Below are positions 1 through 7,534 of a stretch of DNA of 32,082 nt, piece after piece. Location of the stretch: contig JAEYOR010000050.1 in assembly GCA_023411615.1 (NCBI GenBank), positions 1 through 32,082 of the forward strand. The letters run 5' to 3'. The notes beneath the pieces were generated by a model. It did no database searches. It saw nothing but the letters and a program-made list of their open reading frames with translations, and had not been told where the DNA came from. The position numbers and the translations under genes were made by a program. The stretch comes from Actinomycetes bacterium (GTDB taxonomy: Bacteria > Actinomycetota > Actinomycetes > Actinomycetales > Demequinaceae). Every line of letters starts with the position of its first letter. Within the stretch, counting starts at the first letter, position 1.

Positions 1-818
1 CCTTGGTTCTGAGCCGCGTCACGAATCGCCTGCTCGAAAGCCGCGCGCTCCGCCGCGGCCCGAGCCGCCGCGAGACCGGCTTGACGCTCTCGCTCAAGTG
101 CGACGGTGGTGCGCTGGAGTTCGGCAAGACGCGCGACTGCGGCCTCTTGAGTCGCCTCGGCCTCGGCCACCGCTTGGTCAGCGAGGCGTTGCGCCTCTTG
201 CGCCTCAGCGAGTGCGACGGCGGCAGCTTCTTCAGCTTCGCGGGCCTCTTCGGCCGCTTCTTCAGCGGCCTCGCTCATGGCCTGCGCGACAATCTCGGCT
301 GCGTTGACGCGCTGCACCACAGTGTCGTACTCGGTGGAAGCGCGGTCGATCACTTCGGAGCGCGTAATGACGTCCTCAAAGCCGTCCGCGCCGATGACAG
401 CTTCAAGCGACGTCATCGTGCCGCCGGAGCGGTATGCCTCCATGGCGATGGCGCCCAGATCGGTGCGCGCGGCGTCGAGGGCTTCTTGCGCCTCGGCGGC
501 TCGGTCAGCGGCCTCCTTGGCTGCTGCCTCGGCCTTGTCCGCCCGGTCCATCGCTTCCGCGTAGCGTTCTGCCGCAGCGCGGGCTTCCTTCTCCGCGGCT
601 GCTGCAGCCTCTTGAAGCGACACAATGACGGCGTCGAGTTCCGCCACCGTTGCTTGTTGATCCGCAACCGCCGCCTTAGCGGCAGCAATCTCGTCCAGGC
701 CGGGGTAAGCGTCGGCGATGCGAGGCGATGCGACAACCGCAAGTGACGCCGTCAAGGCGCCGATGGCGACAAGTGCCAAGGTGCGCGACGGCACCCCGCG
801 CCACTCTCTTGCCGCCAT
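1..818 (-). CDS. Secreted coiled-coil protein, N-terminal part of a probable peptidoglycan hydrolase (partial)
   Basis: The gene starts at 818 and runs off the left edge after 272 codons with no stop, so its C-terminus is not seen. The start is ATG 818, preceded by AAGGAG a few bases upstream; the overlapping ATG at 822 is out of frame. Residues 1-37 look like a Sec signal peptide: a basic start, a hydrophobic stretch rich in Leu/Val/Ala, and a likely cut after the Ala-Asp-Ala near 35-37. The rest is almost entirely Ala/Glu/Arg-rich heptad sequence, a long coiled coil. It is interrupted around residues 134-165 by a segment reading TSLEAVIGADGFEDVITRSE, which is typical of the N-terminal regulatory domain of NlpC/P60 or M23 cell-wall hydrolases (PcsB/RipA type). 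The catalytic domain would lie outside the window, so the hydrolase call is an inference from the N-terminal half only. A well-spaced sigma-70-like promoter lies just upstream. Confidence 0.72.
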   Translation of the reverse strand, partial: MAAREWRGVPSRTLALVAIGALTASLAVVASPRIADAYPGLDEIAAAKAAVADQQATVAELDAVIVSLQEAAAAAEKEARAAAERYAEAMDRADKAEAAAKEAADRAAEAQEALDAARTDLGAIAMEAYRSGGTMTSLEAVIGADGFEDVITRSEVIDRASTEYDTVVQRVNAAEIVAQAMSEAAEEAAEEAREAEEAAAVALAEAQEAQRLADQAVAEAEATQEAAVARLAELQRTTVALERERQAGLAAARAAAERAAFEQAIRDAAQNQ

Positions 819-842
819 ACATCGCTCCTTGTCGTCCGGGTG

Positions 843-871
843 ATCGTAAGCAATTGGGACCAAAAGGTGAA
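843..871 (-). promoter_or_regulatory. Sigma-70-type promoter for the coiled-coil secreted protein
   Basis: On the minus strand, TTCACC (866-871) and TACGAT (843-848) are separated by exactly 17 bases. Both resemble the -35 and -10 consensus. The predicted transcript start near 836 leaves a short leader before the Shine-Dalgarno sequence and ATG at 818. Confidence 0.5.
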
Positions 872-1008
872 GATTGATGTGAAATGTCCCACGTTTGCGA
901 CAAGTCCCCCGGTATATCGGCGCATGTCGTTGCTCACTTGAGATCTCGTGGCGCGCTACCACCGTACCGAGCGTCGTTCCTGGTAACTAGGCAGACACAC
1001 CGCGCTAT

Positions 1009-1038
1009 TTGCCATCCCGCGTTGCGGCGCCCTATGCT
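1009..1038 (+). promoter_or_regulatory. Candidate promoter for metY
   Basis: TTGCCA (1009-1014) and TATGCT (1033-1038) are 18 bases apart. Transcription from about 1045 would give a leader of roughly 240 bases before metY, long enough to hold the structured region at 1074-1234. The 470-base gap 819-1288 holds this promoter, the opposite promoter at 843-871 and the leader; I see no gene in it. Confidence 0.4.
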
Positions 1039-1073
1039 CACAGCCATGTTCCGCCGAATGTGTCGCTAGTCAA

Positions 1074-1234
1074 GCGCACGTTTGGCGTGCGCCCGTAACG
1101 GGCGCCCCGCTCCCCTGCGAAAATGCAGGTAGTGAGCGAGAACCCCACCGGGCCCACACTCACGTGTCGCAGCCGCGAACCTGTCATGGTCGCGGGACTG
1201 GCGGCCAAATCCTCCAGCTCCGGGGCGATGCCGG
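1074..1234 (+). promoter_or_regulatory. Structured 5' leader of metY, possible riboswitch of unassigned class
   Basis: The leader contains a series of stems. GCGCACG (1074-1080) pairs with CGTGCGC (1086-1092). GCCCG (1091-1095) pairs with CGGGC (1099-1103) and competes with the first stem. CCTGC (1114-1118) pairs with GCAGG (1125-1129). GTGAG (1132-1136) pairs with CTCAC (1159-1163), competing with ACAC/GTGT (1156-1167). CCGCGA (1173-1178) pairs with TCGCGG (1190-1195). A bulged stem closes CC/GG and GGC/GCC at 1220-1234. Position upstream of a methionine sulfhydrylase gene suggests control by S-adenosylmethionine or a sulfur metabolite. A CCAAATCC stretch (1205-1212) recalls the 3' core of SAM-I riboswitches, but the conserved 5' core is not recognisable. 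The structure is seen by hand pairing; the function is inference. Confidence 0.35.
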
Positions 1235-1288
1235 GAAGCGGAACAGTTGTATCCCACCCCAACGAATCCCCACAGGAGCCCAGCAGAC

Positions 1289-2629
1289 ATGACCGCCAAT
1301 TGGAAGTTCGAGACCCAGCAGATTCACGCAGGCCAGACCCCGGACGCAGCAACCGGTGCCCGCGCACTGCCGATCTACCAGACCACCTCTTTCGAGTTCG
1401 GCACCACTGAGGTCGCCGCCGCGCGCTTCGCTTTGCAGGACCTCGGCCCGATCTACACCCGAATTGGCAACCCGACGCAGGGCGCCGTTGAAGACCGTGT
1501 CGCTGCGCTTGAGGGCGGTGTCGCCGCACTGCTGCTCGCCTCTGGCTCCGCGGCAAACGCGATCGCGATTCAGAACATTGCCGAGGCGGGCGACCACATC
1601 GTCTCCTCGCCGTCGCTTTATGGCGGTACGTACAACCTGTTCCACTACACGCTTCCCAAGTTCGGCATCGAGGTCACCTTTGTCGACAACCCGGACGACC
1701 CTGAGTCATGGCGCGCAGCCGTTCGCCCCAACACCAAGGCGTTCTTCGGTGAGTCGATCTCCAACCCCAAGCAGGACCTCCTTGACATTGAGGCCGTTGC
1801 CGCCGTGGCGCACGAGGTAGGTGTGCCGCTCATCGTCGACAACACTGTCGCTTCGCCGTACCTCGTCCAGCCGCTCAAGTGGGGCGCTGACATCGTCACT
1901 CACTCCGCCACAAAGTACCTCGGTGGCCACGGAACAGCGATCGGTGGCGTCATCGTTGACGGCGGATCCTTCGACTACGCCCAGTACCCGGACCGCTTCC
2001 CCAACTACAACCAGCCCGACGCGAGCTACCACGGCCTCGTTTACGCCCGCGACCTCGGCGTCGGCTCGGCCTTTGGTGCGAACCTGTCCTTCATCCTCAA
2101 GGCCCGCGTGCAGTTGCTGCGCGACCTTGGTGCCGCGATCTCGCCGTTCAACGCATTCCTGATCGCACAAGGTCTCGAGACACTGAGCCTGCGCGTCGAG
2201 CGCCACGTGGAGAACGCGAAGAAGGTTGTCGAGTACCTGCAGGGCCGCGACGAGGTCGAATCGATCGCCTACGCAGGCATCCCGTCATCGCCGTGGCACC
2301 ACCTCCAGCAGAAGTACGCACCCAAGGGCGCCGGCTCGGTGCTCGCGTTTGAGATCAAGGGTGGCAAGGAGGCCGGACAGGCCTTCGTCGATGCTCTCGA
2401 GCTGCACTCGCTCGTGGCGAACATTGGAGACGTCCGCTCGCTCGTCATCCACCCCGCCACCACCACTCACTCACAGCTGACCGCCGAGGAGCAGGCCACG
2501 GCCGGGGTCACCCCGGGACTCGTGCGTCTCGCAGTGGGCATCGAGCACATCGATGACATCCTTGCCGACCTTGACAAGGGCTTTGCTGCCGCTGCCGCCG
2601 TCACGTCGGCTGCCCTCGCGTCGGCCTAA
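1289..2629 (+). CDS. metY: O-acetylhomoserine sulfhydrylase (PLP-dependent)
   Basis: This 446-residue enzyme makes L-homocysteine from O-acetyl-L-homoserine and sulfide in the cytoplasm, the direct-sulfhydrylation route to methionine. It belongs to the Cys/Met metabolism PLP enzyme family and has the usual length for MetY. Seen in the protein: the N-terminal FETQQIHAGQ block, the YTRIGNPT phosphate-contact block near residue 56, the GSAANAIAIQNIA region near 86-98, and the PLP-binding Lys at about residue 209 in SATKYLGGHGT. ATG 1289 is chosen because AGGAG (1274-1278) lies 10 bases upstream and the homologous region begins there; an in-frame extension to 1247 has no support. metX follows after 106 bases on the same strand and supplies the substrate, so the two form a pathway pair. 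The last dozen residues are an Ala-rich tail. Confidence 0.95.
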   Translation: MTANWKFETQQIHAGQTPDAATGARALPIYQTTSFEFGTTEVAAARFALQDLGPIYTRIGNPTQGAVEDRVAALEGGVAALLLASGSAANAIAIQNIAEAGDHIVSSPSLYGGTYNLFHYTLPKFGIEVTFVDNPDDPESWRAAVRPNTKAFFGESISNPKQDLLDIEAVAAVAHEVGVPLIVDNTVASPYLVQPLKWGADIVTHSATKYLGGHGTAIGGVIVDGGSFDYAQYPDRFPNYNQPDASYHGLVYARDLGVGSAFGANLSFILKARVQLLRDLGAAISPFNAFLIAQGLETLSLRVERHVENAKKVVEYLQGRDEVESIAYAGIPSSPWHHLQQKYAPKGAGSVLAFEIKGGKEAGQAFVDALELHSLVANIGDVRSLVIHPATTTHSQLTAEEQATAGVTPGLVRLAVGIEHIDDILADLDKGFAAAAAVTSAALASA

Positions 2630-2641
2630 CCACGCACATCA

Positions 2642-2683
2642 GGCGGGAAGAGGGCTCGGCGTGACGCCGACCCCCACCCCGCC
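2642..2683 (+). other. Strong intercistronic hairpin between metY and metX
   Basis: The perfect stem TCGGCG-TGA-CGCCGA (2656-2670) is extended by GGG/CCC (2652-2654 with 2671-2673) and closed by GGCGGG/CCCGCC (2642-2647 with 2678-2683). No T-run follows, so it is not a classical intrinsic terminator. It could attenuate, protect the metY message end, or separate expression of the two genes. Confidence 0.4.
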
Positions 2684-2735
2684 GGGCTAATCTGCCAACG
2701 CGCTGCACACGCTTTTTCTATCGAGGAGCAATTCC

Positions 2736-3929
2736 ATGGACGACGACGCTTCAGAGTGGGTCGAGACCGCACCCACCCCCGTTCCGGCTTCCGGTGCGTG
2801 GCGCGAAGGCATGGATGCTGGCGAGCGCCACTTTGCCTCGATCGGAGATCTGCCCCTTGAGGCCGACCCGCTCGGCATGCTTCCCGACGTCACTCTCGCC
2901 TTCGAGACATGGGGCACGTTGAACGAGGCTCGCGACAATGCGATTTACGTGGCACACGCCCTCACCGGTGACAGCCACGTCTTTGGCCACGCGGGCCCGG
3001 GTCACGTCACCGGGGGCTGGTGGAACTCTCTCGTAGGCCCCGGCCGCCCACTTGATACCGACCGTTTCTTTGTGGTCTCTGCGAACGTCGTCGGTGGCTG
3101 TCAGGGCTCAACCGGCCCCGCTTCGCCCCACCCTGCTGACGGCAGGCCGTGGGGCTCTCGTTTTCCTTGGCTCACCTTGCGCGACATGGTGGAGGCAGAA
3201 CGGCGCCTCATGGATCTGCTTGCGATCCCCTCGTGGCGCCTCATCATTGGCCCGTCGATGGGCGGCATGCGTGCCATCGAATGGGCGGCCACGTACCCAG
3301 ACCGTGTCCGCGCAATCGGCGCGGTTGGCACCACCGCCGTCACCACCGCAGAGCAGATCGCGTGGGCGGCACCGCAGATGGCGGCTATCGAGAACGACCC
3401 CGCCTTCCGCGGCGGCGATTATTACGACGCTCCAGCTGGGGAAGGCCCGCACCGCGGGCTCGGCGTCGCGCGGATGATCGCACACACGACGTACCGTTCC
3501 GAGCCAGAGCTCGACGCGCGCTTTGGCAACTCTGCTCAAGAGGGTGAGAACCCGTTACTGCCCACCGGACGCTACGCCGTGCGCTCCTATCTTGAGCACC
3601 ATGGCGACAAGCTCGCGCGCCGCTTTGACGCAAACACATACCTGCGCATCGTCCATTCGATCAACACGCATGACGTGGGGAGGGGCCGTGGCGGCGCCGT
3701 GAGCGCCTTGTCCCGATACACCGGCGACGCGCTCATCGTCGCGGTGGACTCGGACCGGCTGTACCCCGTAATCAACGCCGAGCGCCTGGCGCAGGCACTG
3801 CCACAGGCAGGTGGCGTCCACCTCATCAACTCCCCCGTGGGGCACGACGGCATCCTCGTCGAGTCCGGAGCCCTCAATAGCGCCGTGGCCGCATTCCTGG
3901 AGCGGACGGAAGAGTCCGCGCGCGTGTAG
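2736..3929 (+). CDS. metX: Homoserine O-acetyltransferase
   Basis: A 397-residue alpha/beta-hydrolase-fold enzyme that transfers an acetyl group from acetyl-CoA to L-homoserine, giving the substrate of MetY. Seen: the VAHALTGD block near residue 72, the GGCQGSTGP block near 120-128, the nucleophile Ser at about 174 in IGPSMGG, an acidic residue near 340 in VDSDRLYP, and the catalytic His near 370 in SPVGHDGIL. Length fits the MetX family. ATG 2736 follows GAGGAG (2723-2728) by seven bases. The protein has a longer, acidic N-terminus (about 25 residues before the conserved core) than many homologues. Some family members use succinyl-CoA; the actinobacterial context with MetY favours acetyl, but the sequence alone does not prove the acyl donor. 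Confidence 0.94.
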   Translation: MDDDASEWVETAPTPVPASGAWREGMDAGERHFASIGDLPLEADPLGMLPDVTLAFETWGTLNEARDNAIYVAHALTGDSHVFGHAGPGHVTGGWWNSLVGPGRPLDTDRFFVVSANVVGGCQGSTGPASPHPADGRPWGSRFPWLTLRDMVEAERRLMDLLAIPSWRLIIGPSMGGMRAIEWAATYPDRVRAIGAVGTTAVTTAEQIAWAAPQMAAIENDPAFRGGDYYDAPAGEGPHRGLGVARMIAHTTYRSEPELDARFGNSAQEGENPLLPTGRYAVRSYLEHHGDKLARRFDANTYLRIVHSINTHDVGRGRGGAVSALSRYTGDALIVAVDSDRLYPVINAERLAQALPQAGGVHLINSPVGHDGILVESGALNSAVAAFLERTEESARV

Positions 3930-3941
3930 CTGCGGGGTCGG

Positions 3942-4973
3942 CTAGTCCACCGGACGGTCGTCGAGTTTGGGCACGCTGTCGGGATGTGCTGCGATGTATT
4001 CCGCAACGGTGTCATTGCGCCACGCTTCCATCAGCGCGTCCAGCTTTGGCATGTCAAGAACGACGATCGACTGCTTCCCATCGGGCGATCGTCCCGTTCC
4101 CGTGTAGGGAGCGGTCATGAATCGGACGGCGCCGGGGCGCATGTCGCGTGACTCAACTGCTAAGCCAGCGAGGTAGTCAAAGTCAATTCCCTGATCAACC
4201 GCCGAATAGTCAAGGACGATGTTGATGAGGTTGCCCACCTTGAGCGGGTTCTTCAATACGTCCTTTTCAAAGACCTCGGCCATGATGGCCTTGATCCATA
4301 CTTGCTGGCGGCGCACCCGGTCGAAGTCCCCGCGAGGCAGGTTGTGCCGCTCGCGGACAAAGAGCAGAGCCTCCTCGCCGTTCATCCTCTGCTCGCCCTT
4401 TTTGGTGACGATCGTCACGCCACCCAACTCATCGGTCAGCTTCTCAAAACTGGTGAAGTCGATGATGACGAAGTGGTTGATCGCCACACCGGTGAGCTCC
4501 TGAACCGTGGAAATCGCTAGCGTCGGGCCCCCATATGAAAAGGCGGCATTGATCTTCGCCTCGCCGTGCCCCTCGATCGGCACCCACGAGTCCCGCGGGA
4601 TCGACATCACGTTGACCGACGTCCGGTCGCCCGAAATCTGGGCAAGCATCATCACGTCGGAGCGTTGACCGCCATACTGCCAGTCCGTCGGGTCGCCACC
4701 GCTGACGCGCGAGTCCGAGCCGAGGATGAGGAAGTTGATGGGTGCCTTTGCTCCCGATGGCGACGGGGCGGTTGGTTCCGGCCGCGGAGGCGGCTCTGGA
4801 AACACAAGATCGATGTGATTGATACGCGAGTTGATATGCGCGCGGTAGATGAGGACCGCAATACCCGTCCCCGTAACAAGCAAGGCGACAGCACTCACCG
4901 CCGCGATCAGAATCTTCGTCCGCCGCTTCATCCGCTGATCGGTCGCGGAATGCCGGGCCTGCGATCTTCCCAT
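3942..4973 (-). CDS. LytR-CpsA-Psr (LCP) family cell-wall glycopolymer ligase
   Basis: A 343-residue membrane-anchored protein that should attach phosphodiester-linked glycopolymers (teichoic acid-like or arabinogalactan-like) to peptidoglycan on the outer face of the membrane. A single transmembrane segment spans about residues 19-43 after a basic stretch, followed by a Pro-rich linker (59-73). The LCP domain begins near 79 with NFLILGSDSR. Conserved features are QRSDVMML (Arg104, Asp106), SIPRDSW (Arg127, Asp128), INAAFSYGG, and VRERHNLPRGDFDRVRRQQ, which hold the Arg and Asp residues that bind the polyprenyl pyrophosphate in this family. The start at 4973 has no good ribosome site; ATG 4931, just before the basic cluster, is an alternative. 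It is convergent with metX (12-base gap) and divergent from the LacI-type regulator. Confidence 0.9.
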   Translation of the reverse strand: MGRSQARHSATDQRMKRRTKILIAAVSAVALLVTGTGIAVLIYRAHINSRINHIDLVFPEPPPRPEPTAPSPSGAKAPINFLILGSDSRVSGGDPTDWQYGGQRSDVMMLAQISGDRTSVNVMSIPRDSWVPIEGHGEAKINAAFSYGGPTLAISTVQELTGVAINHFVIIDFTSFEKLTDELGGVTIVTKKGEQRMNGEEALLFVRERHNLPRGDFDRVRRQQVWIKAIMAEVFEKDVLKNPLKVGNLINIVLDYSAVDQGIDFDYLAGLAVESRDMRPGAVRFMTAPYTGTGRSPDGKQSIVVLDMPKLDALMEAWRNDTVAEYIAAHPDSVPKLDDRPVD

Positions 4974-5080
4974 GCCGAGAGCCTACGGCGTGGCTCCCGA
5001 CATGCGGGGTCAATCGTCCTGGTCCGGCGTGCGGGATCGAGACCGTCATCTCTCCCGCACGCCGTTCGCCATGGTCAGGA

Positions 5081-5091
5081 CGAAAGTTTCG
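5081..5091 (+). promoter_or_regulatory. CGAAAGTTTCG palindrome, likely operator for the LacI-type regulator
   Basis: A perfect 11-base palindrome lies in the divergent region before the LacI-xylanase pair. From memory, CGAAA-N-TTTCG elements are the known control sites of xylanase genes in Streptomyces, bound by LacI-family XlnR/BxlR regulators. Here the element overlaps the putative -35 box of the downstream promoter, as expected for a repressor site. The binding itself is inferred. Confidence 0.55.
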
Positions 5092-5117
5092 CAATCACTT
5101 TCTTCCTCGGCTACAGT
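5088..5117 (+). promoter_or_regulatory. Candidate promoter for the regulator-xylanase operon
   Basis: TACAGT (5112-5117) is a fair -10 box; TTCGCA (5088-5093), 18 bases upstream, is a weak -35 and is partly inside the palindrome at 5081-5091. Transcription would start near 5124, some 60 bases before the regulator ATG. Confidence 0.38.
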
Positions 5118-5186
5118 AAGCCGGAAGCGGTGCCCGGTCAATTCCCGCATGCTGGGCCTGCCAATAACTCCGTGGAGAGGCGTGGC

Positions 5187-6200
5187 ATGACTACCGAGCC
5201 GGTGAGAATGGCCGAGATCGCCGCTCGTGCCGGAGTATCCATCCCCACCGTCTCCAAGGTGCTGAACAACCGCCCGGGCGTAGCCGACGCCACGCGCGCT
5301 CGCGTCGAGCAGATCGTCTCGGAAGCGGGTTACGAACGCCGCGCAAAGGGCGCCCTCGACACCGGCCTCATCGACATTGTTGTGCCTGGTCTCGATACGC
5401 AATGGGCGGCCGATCTCATGCGCGGAGCTCACATCGAAGCAGCCGCCGCTGGCGTCGACCTCGTTGTCAGCACGACTGGCGGCGGCGAGTTCGCCCCGGC
5501 CACGTGGGTCCAGCGGGTTGCTCACCGTGGCACCGACGGCGTCGTGCTCGTCGTATCCGATCTGACAGCGGAGGCGCGCGACGAGATCGCGCGGCTCAAC
5601 GCACCCGTTGTCCTCATCGACCCCGTGGGAAATGACTCGCACGGCTTCGCGACCGTCTCAGCGACCGACTGGGCCGGCGGCCGAGACGCCACGGCGCATC
5701 TTCTTGCGCTCGGGCACCGCCGCATCGGCTTTGTCACGGGCCGCCTCGATCTCGCGAGCCACCAGGATCGCCTCGATGGGTATCGCGCCGCGCTCCGCCG
5801 CGTGGGCATCGCTGAGGACCCCCGGCTGGTGCGCGAAGGCAACTCGCTCGTTCAAGGCGGAATCGACCATGGCGGCGCCCTTCTCGATCTCCTCGAACCC
5901 CCTACCGCCATCGTGTCCGGATCGGACGAGCAGGCATACGGCATTTACCTCGCAGCGCGCGAACGCGGCTTGTCGATCCCCACGGACCTTTCGGTTGTCG
6001 GCTTTGACGATGTCGACCTGTGCCAGTGGGTTCAGCCGACTCTGACAACAGTCCGTCAACCGCTCGTCGACATGGCCCGCGAAGCCACTCGCATGGTCAT
6101 CGAATCTGCGCGCGGGCGCACTCTCGCCCATCCCCGCGTCGAACTCGCGACATCAATCGTCGTGCGCGAGTCGACCGCCCCTCCGCGTCAACACGCCTGA
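5187..6200 (+). CDS. LacI-family transcriptional regulator, likely of xylan/xylo-oligosaccharide use
   Basis: A 337-residue protein with the standard LacI layout. The N-terminal helix-turn-helix is at about residues 7-53 (MAEIAARAGVSIPTVSKVLN, then the hinge helix), followed by a periplasmic-binding-protein-like ligand domain from about 60 to 325. The ligand domain includes the dimer/ligand motifs VSGSDEQAYGIYLAARERGL and VVGFDDVDLCQWVQPTLTTVRQP. ATG 5187 is chosen because GGAGAGG lies six bases upstream and the HTH begins directly after it; the open frame extends upstream to 4566 but is not needed. The xylanase gene starts 21 bases after its stop, so they form an operon. The CGAAAGTTTCG palindrome in the promoter fits autoregulation and control of the xylanase. 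The inducer is unknown but is probably a xylo-oligosaccharide. Confidence 0.9.
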   Translation: MTTEPVRMAEIAARAGVSIPTVSKVLNNRPGVADATRARVEQIVSEAGYERRAKGALDTGLIDIVVPGLDTQWAADLMRGAHIEAAAAGVDLVVSTTGGGEFAPATWVQRVAHRGTDGVVLVVSDLTAEARDEIARLNAPVVLIDPVGNDSHGFATVSATDWAGGRDATAHLLALGHRRIGFVTGRLDLASHQDRLDGYRAALRRVGIAEDPRLVREGNSLVQGGIDHGGALLDLLEPPTAIVSGSDEQAYGIYLAARERGLSIPTDLSVVGFDDVDLCQWVQPTLTTVRQPLVDMAREATRMVIESARGRTLAHPRVELATSIVVRESTAPPRQHA

Positions 6201-6221
6201 ACCGTGGCAAAGGAGTCACAC

Positions 6222-7502
6222 ATGAACATCGCTCACCACCGCGTCGAAAACGATTTCGAACACCGGAAGAGTCATACGACGGTGACCGTGACGGACGCGA
6301 GCGGTGCACCACTCGTAGGACAAGTGGTCACCGTTTCGCAAAAGCGCCACGCTTTCGGTTTCGGCAACATCGGATTCGACTTTGTCGGTCTCGCCAATGG
6401 TGAGGATGACGACGCTCCAGAGAGTCAGTTTGGGGGCGCTCGCCCTTCGCAGGCTGCGGCACTTGAACCGCTGTGGTTCGCGCTCTACAACCACGTGACG
6501 CTGCCGTTCTATTGGCGCGGCTTCGAGGCGGTCGAGGGCGAGCCGGACACGCATCGCCTCATGAACGCTGCCCGCTACTTCGCGGATCGCGGCGCCACCA
6601 TCAAGGGTCACCCGCTCCTATGGCACACCCTCGCCCCTACATGGCTGCTCGATAAGAGTGACGCTGAGGTGGAAGAGACGATTCGCGCTCGCATCCGCCG
6701 CGACGCATCGGCCTTTGCCGGCGTCATCGACCTGTGGGACGCGATCAACGAGGCCGTCATCTTGCCGGTCTTCACCGCGGAGGAGAACGCCGTGACGCGC
6801 CTCGCCCAGTCAAAGGGTCGCATCGAAATGGTGCGGATGGCGTTCGAGGAAGCACGCGCGGCTAACCCGCAGGGCCGCTTTGTCCTCAATGACTTTGACC
6901 TCAGCGAGGACTACGAGCGTCTCATTGAAGAGTGCCTCGAAGCGGGTATCCAGATTGATGCCCTCGGTGTGCAAACCCACATGCACCAGGGCTTCCGTGG
7001 CGAGGAGCAGATCACGAACATCCTCGACCGCTTTGGGCGCTTTGGGCTCCCGATCCAGATGACAGAGACCACGCTCGTTTCGGGGCACCTCATGCCGCCC
7101 GAGATTGTCGACCTCAATGACTATCAGATCCCCGAATGGCCCTCGACACCCGAGGGTGAGGAGCGTCAGGCGGACGAGATGGTCCGCCACTACCGCACGG
7201 TCTTCGCGCACCCCTCGACCGAATCGCTCACGTATTGGGGGCTTACCGACGCGGGCTCATGGCTTGGCGCGCCGTCAGGACTTGTCCGTGAGGACGGCAC
7301 CCGCAAGCCCGCCTACGACGCCCTCCTCGAACTCATCAAGGGCGAGTGGTGGATGAAGCCGACGACGGTCACCGCGGATGAGGCGGGACGCGTCGTCATC
7401 GACGGCATCGCCGGTTGCTACACACTCACTGCGGGAGAAGCGTCGGCAGTAGTCGACGCTTCCACACCGGGAGAGCACGAGGTGACGGTCGCGCTGGGCT
7501 GA
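6222..7502 (+). CDS. GH10 endo-1,4-beta-xylanase without signal peptide
   Basis: A 426-residue glycoside hydrolase family 10 protein, expected to hydrolyse beta-1,4-xylosidic bonds with retention. Residues about 15-50 form a small beta-rich N-terminal domain (TVTVTDASGAPLVGQVVTVS, then KRHAFGFGNI), as in GH10 enzymes that carry an integrated carbohydrate-binding-like module. The barrel follows. It shows HPLLWH near 130-135, the acid/base Glu177 in WDAINEA, HMHQG near 253-257, and the nucleophile Glu282 in QMTETTL, a variant of the usual TELD block. A further beta domain ends the protein after about residue 380. There is no signal peptide or membrane segment, so it probably acts in the cytoplasm on imported oligosaccharides. 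ATG 6222 has AAAGGAG (6209-6215) six bases upstream; the GTG at 6204 lies before that site. Confidence 0.9.
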   Translation: MNIAHHRVENDFEHRKSHTTVTVTDASGAPLVGQVVTVSQKRHAFGFGNIGFDFVGLANGEDDDAPESQFGGARPSQAAALEPLWFALYNHVTLPFYWRGFEAVEGEPDTHRLMNAARYFADRGATIKGHPLLWHTLAPTWLLDKSDAEVEETIRARIRRDASAFAGVIDLWDAINEAVILPVFTAEENAVTRLAQSKGRIEMVRMAFEEARAANPQGRFVLNDFDLSEDYERLIEECLEAGIQIDALGVQTHMHQGFRGEEQITNILDRFGRFGLPIQMTETTLVSGHLMPPEIVDLNDYQIPEWPSTPEGEERQADEMVRHYRTVFAHPSTESLTYWGLTDAGSWLGAPSGLVREDGTRKPAYDALLELIKGEWWMKPTTVTADEAGRVVIDGIAGCYTLTAGEASAVVDASTPGEHEVTVALG

Positions 7503-7534
7503 GCGGCTCCCCCGGCGCCAAGAAATCTGCCGCG

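Noticed and set aside
884..1069. Short plus-strand open frame in the 819-1288 gap
   Set aside because: No ribosome site, no recognisable sequence, and it overlaps the promoter regions of both flanking genes.
1160..1245. Assignment of the metY leader as a SAM-I, SAM-IV or TPP riboswitch
   Set aside because: CCAAATCC and a GATGCCGGGAAG stretch echo parts of SAM-I and TPP motifs, but the invariant 5' cores (for example GGCAACC or CTGAGA) are missing, so no class is claimed.
1123..1300. Small open frame in the metY leader as a leader peptide (attenuator)
   Set aside because: It has no run of Met or Cys codons and no ribosome site, and it continues through the metY start in another frame.
3960..3982. 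Possible further copy of the DUF559-associated repeat (CGAGTTTGGG)
   Set aside because: Only about ten bases match and the diagnostic GGTGCTC core is absent; it encodes the LCP C-terminus and is likely chance.
4566..5186. N-terminal extension of the LacI-type regulator
   Set aside because: The frame is open, but it lies antisense to the LCP gene, and a good ribosome site and the HTH place the start at 5187.
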